From Bacteroidota bacterium (lineage in GTDB: Bacteria > Bacteroidota > Bacteroidia > Chitinophagales > Chitinophagaceae): a stretch of 64,000 nucleotides of DNA. The notes beneath the pieces were generated by a model. It was given only the letters and a program-made list of their open reading frames with translations, did not search any database and had not been told where the DNA came from. A program made the position numbers and the translations under genes. The DNA lies in the NCBI GenBank assembly GCA_018267955.1, contig JAFDXL010000001.1:1-64000 (forward strand), given 5' to 3'. This document shows positions 26,629-35,954 of the stretch, piece by piece. Positions within the stretch are counted from its first letter, which is position 1. The number at the start of each line of letters is the position of its first letter.

Positions 26629-27831
26629 TCAGATCTCTTTTTCCAGTAACTCTTTTTTATTGTCTTTATAGAAGAGTAATCCCAGCATCATCAGCAGACT
26701 GGTTACCACCACCACAAAGAACAGAATGCCCGCATTGAAATTACCCAGGCTCTTGGACGCCGGTATACTATAGAGCAATAAGATAGTGATCAATCCCCTT
26801 GGCATCAGGAATAGTTCCGGGAATAAATTTGACTTCAAAATAAACCGCAGGTACAGAAAGCGGACTGCAAATAATATCAATACGATGAGGCTTCCTGTTT
26901 GCCATACCTCTTCCCTTATCAATACCCGGAGATCTATCGTGTATCCAAAGAGTATAAAGAAGAATGTCCTCAGCAAAAAAGATGTTTCTGCCGTAATGGA
27001 TTTCAGGAAAGACAGTATACCATCGATATTCTCGTTGTGCAGAAATGTTTTCAATCGTCCCCTTAGTATCAGCTCATTATTGTTGAATACCAGTCCAAAT
27101 ACCAATACGATTAACAAAGAAGGGAGATGTATTTGTTCGCCTAAGGAATAGATCAGTGCAAGTATAGCAAACACCAGGAAGAAGCGGATATTGGTTTTAC
27201 TTTGAGTGAGTGTATAGATCAGCAAAAGCGAAGCGATGATAGATATAATAATTGCAAGCCCAACATTACCGAAAAATACACCAACTGCCTTCAGGCTTAG
27301 CACATCATCCATTAGCAGGTAGTTAAATAATAATATACCCAGTATATCAGAAAAAGAAGATTCATAAATAACGAATTCCCTTTTTTCTTCAGGCAATCGT
27401 TCTGCGCTTGGTATTGCTACAGAACTGCTGATGATGCTGAGCGGTACAGCATAGATGAATGCATTCTCTAATGGAACTCCCAACTGTTGCATAATCAGCA
27501 AGCCAATGCCTAACGCAGAAACAAGAAAAATAAAAAGGGCCGAAGAAAAGGAATTGCGTATCAATTTGATCTTGCCACGATTGATCTTTAGATCCAGCGC
27601 CGCTTCCAGCACGATCATGATAAGCCCGATAGCACCTAATATTTTTACGAGCTTATTTACTACTGCTTCATAATGCCATTGGATAGGCGCCAGCTCTTTT
27701 AAAGCGATACCAGATGCTATCAATAGCAACACCGATGGTATATTGGTTTTCCTGCTGATGAGACTGAAAATATAACTCAGTATCACAACAGTACTCAGGA
27801 TGATGATAATGGTGTAACTGCCTAAAGTCAT
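26629..27831 (-). CDS. Cation:proton antiporter (CPA family)
   Basis: The 400-residue protein has about twelve transmembrane helices and the Na+/H+ exchanger fold. Visible family segments are RKTNIPSVLLLIASGIAL, LIMIVLEAALDLKI, and SSFSDILGILLFNYLL near residues 150-170, which holds the acidic residue expected in the transport site. There is no C-terminal RCK/TrkA domain. It likely exchanges Na+ or K+ for protons at the inner membrane. No operon partner is evident. Confidence 0.88.
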   Translation of the reverse strand: MTLGSYTIIIILSTVVILSYIFSLISRKTNIPSVLLLIASGIALKELAPIQWHYEAVVNKLVKILGAIGLIMIVLEAALDLKINRGKIKLIRNSFSSALFIFLVSALGIGLLIMQQLGVPLENAFIYAVPLSIISSSVAIPSAERLPEEKREFVIYESSFSDILGILLFNYLLMDDVLSLKAVGVFFGNVGLAIIISIIASLLLIYTLTQSKTNIRFFLVFAILALIYSLGEQIHLPSLLIVLVFGLVFNNNELILRGRLKTFLHNENIDGILSFLKSITAETSFLLRTFFFILFGYTIDLRVLIREEVWQTGSLIVLILFAVRFLYLRFILKSNLFPELFLMPRGLITILLLYSIPASKSLGNFNAGILFFVVVVTSLLMMLGLLFYKDNKKELLEKEI

Positions 27832-27890
27832 TCAGACGAAGATAGGAAACTATACTTTTACAGGTTTTATAAAAGCGTTAATTAATTGAA

Positions 27891-28688
27891 TTAGAACGAA
27901 CCATGCTTTGGACCCTGGAAATCTTTCTTCTCTTTATCATAGCGCAGCTGCCCTACCCGCAGCTTTTCAAATACCAGTTGCTGCATCGTTGTTTCATAAG
28001 TAATGTATTCTTTCTGCGCCCTTCTTTCTATCATGGAATATGCATTGATAATAAGCCTGCCTTCTTTATCTATGCCTATCAAAGAAATATTTGCTCCGGA
28101 TTTCAAAGCTTTGTATTGCAACAAGTAGCGCTTGTTTACAATTTCATATTTACCATCAACAAGCACCTGGAATTTCTTTTTATCTGCTTCTTTTAAAAAC
28201 AGCTTCATGATGTCTTCTGTAAACACAGCGATAATATCGTCTGTTTTACTTTCACTTAATGTGTTTGTAGAGCGATGAATACTGCTATCTACCAGCGAGC
28301 AGGAATCTTTATAGGTAACGGTTCTTATAGTGATGGCACGCCAGTAGCCATACAGGTCCCGGTTATGTCGCACAAGGGTATTGCTATCCAATGTTATATG
28401 GGGCAAAGCGGTTGGCCTGTACACAACAATAATTTCTTTACCACCGGAAAAAGGTGCTGCTTTTTGTACAGCCGCTACATCTGCAGGCAGATGCTTTCGC
28501 TGTACGTTCGTTTCCCGCAGCCATTCCATAAAACTGGTATCAGGTGCTGTAGTACAGTAATCTTCAGGAAGAGATACGATATGCCTGGGCTCAGCCGTAA
28601 ACTTAGCTAAGTCTTTTTGCGTTTGTGCATAGCTGTTAAAAGAAAATAACAGCACTGCGTTTAGCAATATGGTTGTGCGTACACTCAC
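27891..28688 (-). CDS. Exported protein of unknown function
   Basis: The 265-residue protein has a GTG start at 28688 and a signal peptide (VLLFSFNSYAQ). The rest is soluble with basic stretches and several Tyr-rich strands. It contains a possible bacterial surface-type beta domain, with FQVLVDGKYEIVNKRYLLQYKALKSG, but no motif I can name. It lies 60 bases from the antiporter gene and 44 bases from mreD, on the same strand as both, so it may be the tail of the mre transcript. Confidence 0.6.
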   Translation of the reverse strand: MSVRTTILLNAVLLFSFNSYAQTQKDLAKFTAEPRHIVSLPEDYCTTAPDTSFMEWLRETNVQRKHLPADVAAVQKAAPFSGGKEIIVVYRPTALPHITLDSNTLVRHNRDLYGYWRAITIRTVTYKDSCSLVDSSIHRSTNTLSESKTDDIIAVFTEDIMKLFLKEADKKKFQVLVDGKYEIVNKRYLLQYKALKSGANISLIGIDKEGRLIINAYSMIERRAQKEYITYETTMQQLVFEKLRVGQLRYDKEKKDFQGPKHGSF

Positions 28689-28732
28689 ACAACTAAGCTA
28701 CATCATTATTGAGCCGATTACAATTTTATTAT

Positions 28733-29278
28733 TTATGAACGGGCGTTCACCTGCCTGGTAAACAGCAGCAGGTATGCTACGATAAAGAGCATAGAGGTGA
28801 GCGTAGATGCGATGATCTTCAGCAGCAGGTAACCTATGTTTACAAAGCTCCACAGCTCTATGGAAAAATATACGGTGTGGTGTAGCAATATCAGGAACGA
28901 ACTATAAACCAGGAAGGGCATCCAGCCCATGTTCTTCACCCCGGGGCTTTGATTAGGATACTCAGATAAATTCTTTGGCATCAACGCGTTCAGCACATTG
29001 GTGCGCAAGTACGCAACCAGTACGGTGGCACAGGCGTGTATGCCTGCTGTGTTGGCAAAAGAGTCCATCGTTAGTCCTGTAAGGAAGCCAATGATCAGCA
29101 ACCCCCATACAGGCACTTCAAAAGGTAGCAGCAACAGGAACAATGGGTATACATAAGGTATGAATACCGGGAAGCCTGCAGGCTGACTCCACCACCGCAG
29201 TGTTATCTTGTTAAGGATAAGCACCTGCAGCGCCATAATGATGCAAAAACGTAAAAAGTTCTTTACAAATGTGCTCAT
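28733..29278 (-). CDS. mreD: Rod shape-determining protein MreD
   Basis: The 181-residue membrane protein has about five or six helices and sits directly after mreC, sharing the ATGA overlap at 29275-29278. Segments MALQVLILNKITLRWW, FVIPYVYPLFLLLLPF-like stretches and GFLTGLTMDSFANTAGIHA match the Bacteroidota MreD type. It is part of the elongasome that guides side-wall peptidoglycan synthesis. Operon position and topology make the call firm even though MreD is poorly conserved. Confidence 0.9.
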   Translation of the reverse strand: MSTFVKNFLRFCIIMALQVLILNKITLRWWSQPAGFPVFIPYVYPLFLLLLPFEVPVWGLLIIGFLTGLTMDSFANTAGIHACATVLVAYLRTNVLNALMPKNLSEYPNQSPGVKNMGWMPFLVYSSFLILLHHTVYFSIELWSFVNIGYLLLKIIASTLTSMLFIVAYLLLFTRQVNARS

Positions 29279-30129
29279 TTCTTAGCTTTTACAGAGTCCT
29301 CAAGTTGCTGGCGTTCACCAAGCATTTTATTTTCAACCACGTACACATACTGCAGGTTGCGGAAGTTGGTACTCGGTCGCAGACGCAGCAGCAATAAGCT
29401 GTTCTTTTTGATCAGGGCTATCTCATACACCGTACCTATCAGCACATCCTGCGGAAAGAAAGAGTAGCTGGTAGTATATATAGAATCACCTTTCTTCACC
29501 TTCACCTGCTGCGGTATATCTTTCATCAGCAATACATCGGGGCGGTTGCCTTCCCATTCTACATATCCTGTGGTGCCATCTTTTATTTTAGCGCTCACTT
29601 TTTGTTTTACGCTCAGCACAGAAAGCACGCTGGCAAAGTGTGCAGATACATGTTCTACCTTACCAACCACACCCGTGCCTGATATCACCGCCATACCTTT
29701 GCCAATGCCATCTGCACTGCCTCGGTTAATGGTTACATAGTTGTTGGCTGCGCTTACAGAATTGTTCACCACTTTAGCAGTTCTGTACAGGTAGTCTGCG
29801 TATTTTATTACATGGGTAGAATCTTTCTGCTGAACGATCTGGTGTACGGCGCTATCCTTTAGCGTATCATACATATTGTATTTGGCAAGGCGCTGACGCA
29901 GGAACGCGTTCTCGTTGATAAGGCTGTCATTCATACGGCGCAGGCCAAAATAATATACTACATCATTCTGCTTCTGGTACATCAGGCCCACCACGGTATT
30001 GGCGCTGCTCATGATGTCATTGCCCTGCATGTTGTTGGTGCGCGCTATCAGCACAATACATACTATCTCCAGTCCCAGGAAAAGGATCAGATTAAAAAAC
30101 CTGCGGATGAATAGAATAAAATTGCGCAC
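29275..30129 (-). CDS. mreC: Rod shape-determining protein MreC
   Basis: The 284-residue protein starts with GTG at 30129. It has one N-terminal transmembrane helix (about 8-28), a short coiled-coil (RRMNDSLINENAFLRQRLAK) and the MreC beta-domain, with YVTINRGSADGIGKGMAVISGTGVVGKV near the middle (quoted in part) and LLLLRLRPSTNFRNLQYVYVV at the end. It links MreB to periplasmic wall enzymes. It lies between mreB and mreD in the standard order and overlaps mreD by 4 bases. Confidence 0.95.
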   Translation of the reverse strand: MRNFILFIRRFFNLILFLGLEIVCIVLIARTNNMQGNDIMSSANTVVGLMYQKQNDVVYYFGLRRMNDSLINENAFLRQRLAKYNMYDTLKDSAVHQIVQQKDSTHVIKYADYLYRTAKVVNNSVSAANNYVTINRGSADGIGKGMAVISGTGVVGKVEHVSAHFASVLSVLSVKQKVSAKIKDGTTGYVEWEGNRPDVLLMKDIPQQVKVKKGDSIYTTSYSFFPQDVLIGTVYEIALIKKNSLLLLRLRPSTNFRNLQYVYVVENKMLGERQQLEDSVKAKK

Positions 30130-30135
30130 GCTATG

Positions 30136-30214
30136 GGAATTAGGAATTTATAATTAGCAACCCGGATACACAAACCATCTTGTTACTAATTCCGAATTCC
30201 AAATTATAAATTCC
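30136..30214. repeat. Inverted-repeat element between mreC and mreB
   Basis: GGAATTTATAATT (30143-30155) is the exact reverse complement of AATTATAAATTCC (30202-30214); GGAATTAG and CTAATTCC form a second pair nearby. It resembles the short AATTC/TTAG intergenic repeats seen at many Bacteroidota loci, and a related run occurs near 36297. It could form a hairpin in the mre mRNA. Confidence 0.65.
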
Positions 30215-30224
30215 GTAAACAAAA

Positions 30225-31247
30225 CTATTTCATTAAGAAAGGCATCTTAGCAATGTTCTTCAGCGCCATACCGGTACCACGTACTACTGCACGCAACGGA
30301 TCGTCTGCTACATGTACCGGTAATTTGATCTTATGAGAGATACGCTTATCAAGGCCGCGCAGCAATGCACCACCACCTGTCAGGTACAGACCGCGGCGAT
30401 AGATATCCGCAGCCAGTTCCGGAGGTGTGCTTTCCAGCGCCTTTAATATTGCTTCTTCTATTTTGAAGATAGATTTATCCAGAGCTTCTGCTACTTCCTG
30501 GTAAGATACCATGATCTGTTTAGGAATACCTGTTACCAGGTCGCGTCCGTTTACAGCGATATCATCTGGTGGAGTATCCAGTTCTTTCAGCGCAGAACCT
30601 ACTTGTATTTTTATTTGTTCAGCAGTACGCTCACCTATCATTAAACTATGATAGCGACGCATAGCTTCCATAATATCAGCTGTGAATTCATCACCTGCAA
30701 TACGTATAGATTGGTCGCATACAATACCCGCTAGTGCTATTACAGAGATACCTGTAGTACCACCGCCTATATCAATGATCATGTTACCGGTAGGCTCTTC
30801 TACATCTATGCCTATACCCAGTGCAGCGGCCATCGGTTCATGTATCATATATACTTCCTTAGCGCCCGCCTGTTCTGCAGAGTCGCGTACCGCACGTTTC
30901 TCTACTTCGGTGATGCTCGATGGTATGCATATTACCATCTTCCAGCTTGGGGGAAACAATGGTTTCTTAGGGTACACCATTTTGATCATTTCCCTGAGCA
31001 TACCTTCAGCCGCGTTGAAGTCTGCAATTACACCGTCTTTTAACGGTCGGATTGTCTTCAGGTTTTCATGGGTTTTTTCGTGCATCATCATCGCTTTTTT
31101 ACCTACCGCAACGATCTTACTCGTCATGCGGTCGGTAGCAACGATAGATGGCTCGTCCACCACTACCTGGTCGTTATGTATAATTAGGGTATTCGCTGTA
31201 CCCAGGTCAATTGCAATTTCTTGAGTTAAAAAACTAAACAATCCCAT
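30225..31247 (-). CDS. mreB: Rod shape-determining protein MreB
   Basis: The 340-residue actin-like ATPase shows the phosphate loops IDLGTANTLI (near residue 14) and MIIDIGGGTTGISVIAL (about 155), the adenosine motif LTGGGALLRGLDKRI and the TxxSITE-like loop IPSSITEVEKRAVRDSAEQ. It polymerises at the inner membrane and positions cell-wall synthesis, giving rod shape. It is the first gene of mreBCD; the promoter should lie in 31248-31521. The presence of mreBCD suggests a rod-shaped cell. Confidence 0.97.
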   Translation of the reverse strand: MGLFSFLTQEIAIDLGTANTLIIHNDQVVVDEPSIVATDRMTSKIVAVGKKAMMMHEKTHENLKTIRPLKDGVIADFNAAEGMLREMIKMVYPKKPLFPPSWKMVICIPSSITEVEKRAVRDSAEQAGAKEVYMIHEPMAAALGIGIDVEEPTGNMIIDIGGGTTGISVIALAGIVCDQSIRIAGDEFTADIMEAMRRYHSLMIGERTAEQIKIQVGSALKELDTPPDDIAVNGRDLVTGIPKQIMVSYQEVAEALDKSIFKIEEAILKALESTPPELAADIYRRGLYLTGGGALLRGLDKRISHKIKLPVHVADDPLRAVVRGTGMALKNIAKMPFLMK

Positions 31248-31468
31248 ATATGCTCCTTCGGCTGCTTTTTGTATAAAATGATGGCAAAGTTGCGGAAAAT
31301 TACCCCGTTTTTAAGCAAAAACGTAAAAATTTCAGCGATTTGGTAAAGATAATTGAATTGTAACTCAAAGTTCAAATTGCCTAAATATTATCTATTGTAT
31401 AATATATCGACGGTAATTTTTTCTTTAAGAATTTTCTAAATGTGTTACAGTTTAGCACGGAATTTGTT

Positions 31469-31491
31469 TCGGCATTAGTTGCCGATTTTTT
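31469..31491 (+). terminator. Terminator-like hairpin 30 bases before an LVIVD gene
   Basis: TCGGCA (31469-31474) and TGCCGA (31480-31485) pair around TTAGT and run into six T. No gene on the plus strand ends upstream of it, so it may close a small RNA transcribed in 31248-31468 or act as a leader attenuator. Confidence 0.6.
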
Positions 31492-31521
31492 CACATAAGT
31501 CACAATTTTAAAAACCTCGAT

Positions 31522-32082
31522 ATGAAACTACCGAACCTTTATTTGGGCGCCTTGTTTTTAGGTGTCGTTTTCTTTTCGTCCTGTGATCCCTGGCGAACCC
31601 GAAGCCATGTAGATCCTAAACCTAACCCACCCGCCGAAGTAGATGGATGGGCGCCTGTATATAATAAAGACTCTTCTGCTGCCATCATCAGGTCATCAGA
31701 TCCACGTACTATCGATAAAGGTGGTAAGATATATATGAAGGGCGATACACTTTACCAGGTAGAAGTGGGCAAAGGTATTCATGTAATAGATATATCACAA
31801 CCCGCCAACCCGCAAAAGCTGGCCTTTATTAATGTATTAGGTGCGCAGGAGATGGCTATTAAGGACAACGTGATGTACACCAACAACCTGAACGACCTCG
31901 TAGTGCTCGACATAAGCAATGTAAAAGATATCAAACTGCTCGATCGCATCAGCAGTGTATTCCATATGGTAGATCAGAACTATCCTCCCGGTACAGGCTA
32001 CTATGAATGTGTTGACAGATCGAAAGGAACTGTTGTAGGATGGGAACAAAAAACACTGAACTATCCGCAGTGCAGCAGATAA
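31522..32082 (+). CDS. LVIVD-repeat lipoprotein (1)
   Basis: The 186-residue protein has a lipoprotein signal peptide with cysteine in FFSSC (near residue 20). LVIVD-type repeats follow: GIHVIDISQPANPQKLAFI and NDLVVLDISNVKDIKLL, which build a beta-propeller. Only two to three repeats are present, so the protein is short for the family and may need the downstream neighbour to complete a ring. It is probably anchored in the outer membrane. Function is unknown. The next gene, 24 bases on, encodes a similar lipoprotein. Confidence 0.75.
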   Translation: MKLPNLYLGALFLGVVFFSSCDPWRTRSHVDPKPNPPAEVDGWAPVYNKDSSAAIIRSSDPRTIDKGGKIYMKGDTLYQVEVGKGIHVIDISQPANPQKLAFINVLGAQEMAIKDNVMYTNNLNDLVVLDISNVKDIKLLDRISSVFHMVDQNYPPGTGYYECVDRSKGTVVGWEQKTLNYPQCSR

Positions 32083-32106
32083 TTAAAACCGCAAAAAACC
32101 AAACTA

Positions 32107-32859
32107 ATGAAAAAGCTATTCTACATAATAATATCAGCAGCTATACTGATCGCATCCTGCGATAAGGCAGACACCTCCTCCGGCAATAAAACCACATCAA
32201 CCAGCAGCACTGGCCAGGGCGGTTCGCTCGCACGTTTCACTACTGCAATGGATTATCTCTACGTGGTAGATGATAGCAAGCTCTATACTTATAGTATGGC
32301 CAATACTGCGCATCCGCAATTAAAAGGTACCGTAGATGTAGGCTTCAGTATAGAAACCATCTACAGTTACAAAGACAAATTATTCATCGGCTCCAGTACT
32401 GCCATGTATGTGTATTCATTAACAGATCCTGCACATCCTGATAAGCTGGGGCAGGCGCAACACGTACGTGCATGCGATCCTGTGGTGGCCAACGATTCAC
32501 TCGCCTACGTAACCGTACGCAGCGGCAGCCGTTGTGGCGGCACCAACAATGCCCTGATGGTATACGATGTAAAATACATCATGCAGCCCCTGCTGCGGAC
32601 TACCGTGAATATGGAAAGCCCCTGGGGATTGGGTATGAAAGATAACAGGCTCTATGTATGTAATGGTGCCAACGGGCTCAATGTGTACGACATCAGCAAT
32701 CCCATACAACCCAAACTACTGAAGCAGCTGGCAGGCAATACATTCTATGATGTCATCATCATCGGCAACCTGATGGTGGCCATGATAGAAGGTGGTACTG
32801 CGCTGTACGAACTAAACGCGAACGACGATATCAGCCTCGCGGCAAAGATTACCAACTAA
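32107..32859 (+). CDS. LVIVD-repeat lipoprotein (2)
   Basis: The 250-residue protein starts with a lipoprotein signal peptide (ILIASC), then a Ser/Thr-rich linker and about four repeats of the LVIVD kind, such as LYTYSMANTAHPQLKGTV, MYVYSLTDPAHPDKLGQA and LNVYDISNPIQPKLLKQL. It is a likely beta-propeller surface lipoprotein of unknown function. It is in one operon with the preceding lipoprotein gene and ends just before a terminator. Confidence 0.78.
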   Translation: MKKLFYIIISAAILIASCDKADTSSGNKTTSTSSTGQGGSLARFTTAMDYLYVVDDSKLYTYSMANTAHPQLKGTVDVGFSIETIYSYKDKLFIGSSTAMYVYSLTDPAHPDKLGQAQHVRACDPVVANDSLAYVTVRSGSRCGGTNNALMVYDVKYIMQPLLRTTVNMESPWGLGMKDNRLYVCNGANGLNVYDISNPIQPKLLKQLAGNTFYDVIIIGNLMVAMIEGGTALYELNANDDISLAAKITN

Positions 32860-32884
32860 AGAATTTTTCATGATAGGTTAAGAA

Positions 32885-32912
32885 ACGCCCGGTAACTATT
32901 GCCGGGTGTTTT
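32885..32912 (+). terminator. Terminator after the LVIVD operon
   Basis: ACGCCCGG (32885-32892) pairs with CCGGGTGT (32902-32909), with one G-T pair, and is followed by a short T run. Confidence 0.75.
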
Positions 32913-33040
32913 GCATTTATTATTCAATTTCTATAGTCTCATAACTCTGTCTGTCATCGCGCCAGCTATGTTGCCATTTAGATGGATTTATTTTCAAACA
33001 GTGCCAGATATGAAAAAATCTTATTTAGTGCTTTGCTATG

Positions 33041-33070
33041 TTGAGCGTAACGGTTTTTTCCCTACTTTTG
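33041..33070 (+). promoter_or_regulatory. Promoter of carB-N
   Basis: TTG (33041-33043) and TACTTTTG (33063-33070), 19 bases apart, match the Bacteroidota pattern. The transcript would have a leader of about 120 bases. Confidence 0.6.
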
Positions 33071-33074
33071 CACC

Positions 33075-33096
33075 TCGGGCGCAAAGCCCGATTTTT
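33075..33096 (+). promoter_or_regulatory. Terminator-like hairpin at the start of the carB-N leader
   Basis: TCGGGC (33075-33080) and GCCCGA (33086-33091) pair around GCAAA and are followed by TTTTT. It sits immediately downstream of the promoter and about 100 bases before the carB-N ATG, where it could act as an attenuator. Confidence 0.45.
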
Positions 33097-33198
33097 GTAT
33101 CTAATAAATTCAAAAATCAAAATTTAAAAGCCAAAAGCTTTTGTTTTGCGTCCCGCCGGTTGTTTTGAATTTTGACTTTTTACTTTTGATTTTTAAAA

Positions 33199-34842
33199 AT
33201 GCCACTAGACACTTCCATTAAAAGCGTACTGATCATAGGTTCCGGACCAATTATTATCGGCCAGGCCTGCGAGTTTGACTATTCCGGTTCCCAGGCTGCC
33301 CGCAGCCTTCGGGAAGAAGGGATCAAGGTGATCCTTATCAATTCCAACCCCGCAACTATTATGACAGACCCGATGATGGCAGATAAGGTGTACCTGCTAC
33401 CACTGACGGTAGAAAGCATTGAAAAAATACTGCAGGAAAACGAGATAGACGCGGTGCTGCCAACTATGGGCGGACAAACGGCCCTGAACCTTGCAAAAGA
33501 AGCAGATGAGCTGGGTATCTGGAAACAATACAATGTTCGCCTGATAGGTGTAGATATCAAGGCCATTGATAAAGCAGAAGACCGCGAGCTTTTCCGCAAA
33601 TGGATGATTGAGATAGGCGTACCGGTAGCTTCTGCAAAGACCGCTAACTCCTTGCTGGAAGGTAAAGAGTTCGCACAGGAAATAGGATTGCCTATCGTTA
33701 TCCGCCCGTCCTTCACCCTCGGTGGTACCGGTGGTGGTTTCGTGATGCATAAAGAAGAACTGGATGTAGCGCTGGAACGTGGCCTTACCGCTTCGCCGAT
33801 ACACGAAGTACTGGTAGAGCGTGCTATGCTGGGCTGGAAGGAATTTGAGCTGGAACTGCTGCGCGATAACAGGGATAATGTGGTGATCATCTGTACGGTA
33901 GAGAACTTCGACCCGATGGGCATCCACACAGGGGACAGCATCACCGTGGCGCCGGCAATGACGCTGAGCGATACAGCTTTCCAACTGATGCGTAACACAG
34001 CCATCAAAATGATGCGCGACCTCGGCAACTTCGCAGGTGGTTGTAACGTGCAGTTTGCACTGAACCCAGAAACCGAAGAGATCATCGCAATCGAGATCAA
34101 TCCTCGTGTAAGCCGCTCTTCTGCGCTGGCATCTAAAGCTACAGGTTACCCGATAGCCAAGATCGCTGCCAAGCTGGCCATAGGTTATTCGCTCGACGAG
34201 CTGAAAAACCAGATCACACAAACTACATCGGCATACTTTGAGCCTGCGCTGGACTATGTAATAGTAAAAATGCCTCGCTGGAACTTCGATAAATTCAAAG
34301 GTGCTGATGATACCCTTGGGCTACAGATGAAATCTGTAGGAGAGGTAATGTCTATCGGCCGCACGTTCCCCGAAGCATTGCAGAAAGCCTGCCAAAGCCT
34401 GGAAAATAATGCTACCGGCCTTTCTTTCCTGAGCACAGCCCGCCTGCGCCCCGAAGAATTGCTGGAGACCTTGAAGAAGCCAAAATGGGACAGGATCTTC
34501 CGCATCAAGGAAGCCATAGCTGCCGGTATATCTATTAAAACGCTCAGGGAACTGACACAGATCGACCGTTGGTTCCTGTACCAGATACAGGATATCGTAA
34601 ACCTGGAAAAACAAATCCAGGAGATCAAGCACCTGGAAAAGATGCCCGTAGAGCTGATGCGTGAAGCCAAAATAATGGGCTTCAGCGATGAGCAGATAGC
34701 AGAACTGGTAAAAGACTGTACGCCGGAAGAAGTGTACGAATTCCGTAAAAAAGCCGGTATCACCCGTGTATATAAAATGGTAGATACCTGCAGCGCAGAA
34801 TTCGAAGCTAAGACACCATATTTCTATAGTACCTTCCTTTAA
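33199..34842 (+). CDS. carB: Carbamoyl-phosphate synthase large subunit, N-terminal half (split CarB)
   Basis: The 547-residue protein equals the first half of bacterial CarB: pre-ATP-grasp domain ([18 protein letters not shown]), ATP-grasp domain with [12 protein letters not shown] (Arg near 169) and [20 protein letters not shown] (near 298), and the oligomerisation domain ending [18 protein letters not shown], where an intact CarB would continue. A normal stop follows. This half makes carboxyphosphate and carbamate from bicarbonate, ammonia and ATP. The second half is encoded at 41137-42336. carA is not in the window. The stop overlaps the next ATG by one base (TAATG). Confidence 0.95.
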   Translation: MPLDTSIKSVLIIGSGPIIIGQACEFDYSGSQAARSLREEGIKVILINSNPATIMTDPMMADKVYLLPLTVESIEKILQENEIDAVLPTMGGQTALNLAKEADELGIWKQYNVRLIGVDIKAIDKAEDRELFRKWMIEIGVPVASAKTANSLLEGKEFAQEIGLPIVIRPSFTLGGTGGGFVMHKEELDVALERGLTASPIHEVLVERAMLGWKEFELELLRDNRDNVVIICTVENFDPMGIHTGDSITVAPAMTLSDTAFQLMRNTAIKMMRDLGNFAGGCNVQFALNPETEEIIAIEINPRVSRSSALASKATGYPIAKIAAKLAIGYSLDELKNQITQTTSAYFEPALDYVIVKMPRWNFDKFKGADDTLGLQMKSVGEVMSIGRTFPEALQKACQSLENNATGLSFLSTARLRPEELLETLKKPKWDRIFRIKEAIAAGISIKTLRELTQIDRWFLYQIQDIVNLEKQIQEIKHLEKMPVELMREAKIMGFSDEQIAELVKDCTPEEVYEFRKKAGITRVYKMVDTCSAEFEAKTPYFYSTFL

Positions 34843-35954
34843 TGGAAAATATTAAGAAGCAACCAACATTCTGGAGCAATGTCAAAGCATTGTTTTTCGG
34901 TTTGTTGGTTGCTTTGTTTTTGATAGAGCTGATACTGCGCATCTTCCACCCTTTCCCGTTCCGGGTAAAACATGGTAAGATCATACTTCCCGCCAATCAG
35001 CATATCGTACATAAAAATCCGCACAGCAATAAGCTGGAACCTGTTATCTATTACTCCCGCAATTCTTTAGGTCTGCGCGGCGAAGAGATGCCTAAGGACC
35101 CGGCAAAATGGATCAAGATCATTACCATCGGCGGCAGCACTACTGAATGTTCTTACAATAGCGATAGCCTCACCTGGCCCGAGTTATTAAAGACAGATCT
35201 GCGAAAAGAGGTGGCGCCGAATATCTGGCTCGATAATGCTGGCCTTGATGGTACCTCTACATTTGGACATATTGTTTTATTACAGGATCATATTGTAGCT
35301 CTGCATCCCGATTATGTAATATTCCTTACGGGTGTAAACGATATGGAAGAGAAAGCAATGGGCGGCTTCGATACTTACCATACCAATGAACTGGACAAGC
35401 GTAGCTTCAAAGATTATATGCGTTCGCTCATCCGTAAAACAGAAATAGGCTCGCTGTTAGAAAATATTTATCGTTATCGTATCGCCTACGAAAAAGGGTT
35501 GGTACATCGCGAAGTGAACTATGCGAAGGAGCCAAAGTTATCCATCGATAGCATTATGGTAGCAAAGCAAATCACTACGCAGCAACCATATCTGCTATCT
35601 TATCAAAAACGCATTCTCACACTTGATTCTATTTGTCGGGCAAATCATATCAAAGCTATCTTCCTTACACAACCTTCTCTGTTTGCATCTTTCAAAGATC
35701 CTGCAACAGGCCTCGATTTTACAGATATACAGGTAAGCCCCGGCCGCAATGCCTCACTGCAAGGAAAGATATTGGATGAGTACAACAATGTTTTGTTACA
35801 ACTGAAAGAAAGCCACCACCTAAACGTCGTAAACCTCGCCGCCGCCATGCCGCATGATAGCCGTTACTACTACGACTATACACACTACACATCCATCGGC
35901 ACACCTGCAGTAGCAAGAATTGTAGCAGACAGTGTAAGGCAGTATTTTAAATAA
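34842..35954 (+). CDS. Membrane-anchored SGNH/GDSL hydrolase family protein
   Basis: The 370-residue protein has one N-terminal transmembrane helix (about 14-32) and an extracytoplasmic SGNH domain. IGGSTTE carries the nucleophile Ser (near 99), LDGTS the Gly, TGVND the Asn (near 165) and YDYTHYTSIG the Asp/His pair (near 344-347). Such enzymes remove or move acyl groups on glycans or lipids. It is read from carB-N by a one-base TAATG overlap. Relatives are commonly found beside carbamoyltransferase, DUF5989 and SxtJ genes, which here lie 2.8 kb downstream. Confidence 0.88.
   Translation: MENIKKQPTFWSNVKALFFGLLVALFLIELILRIFHPFPFRVKHGKIILPANQHIVHKNPHSNKLEPVIYYSRNSLGLRGEEMPKDPAKWIKIITIGGSTTECSYNSDSLTWPELLKTDLRKEVAPNIWLDNAGLDGTSTFGHIVLLQDHIVALHPDYVIFLTGVNDMEEKAMGGFDTYHTNELDKRSFKDYMRSLIRKTEIGSLLENIYRYRIAYEKGLVHREVNYAKEPKLSIDSIMVAKQITTQQPYLLSYQKRILTLDSICRANHIKAIFLTQPSLFASFKDPATGLDFTDIQVSPGRNASLQGKILDEYNNVLLQLKESHHLNVVNLAAAMPHDSRYYYDYTHYTSIGTPAVARIVADSVRQYFK

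Larger units (their letters stand above)
32860..33198. other. Intergenic leader region of carB-N
   Basis: This 339-bp gap holds the terminator of the LVIVD operon, a Bacteroidota promoter at 33041-33070, a terminator-like hairpin right after the expected start point, and an AT-rich mirror region (33110-33196) with CAAAAATCAAAA and its inverted counterpart around the palindrome CAAAAGCTTTTG (33132-33143). Nothing here looks coding. Confidence 0.5.

Noticed and set aside
32899-33168. 89-codon open frame between the LVIVD operon and carB-N
   Set aside because: It crosses a terminator stem, a promoter and low-complexity repeats and has no recognisable protein features.
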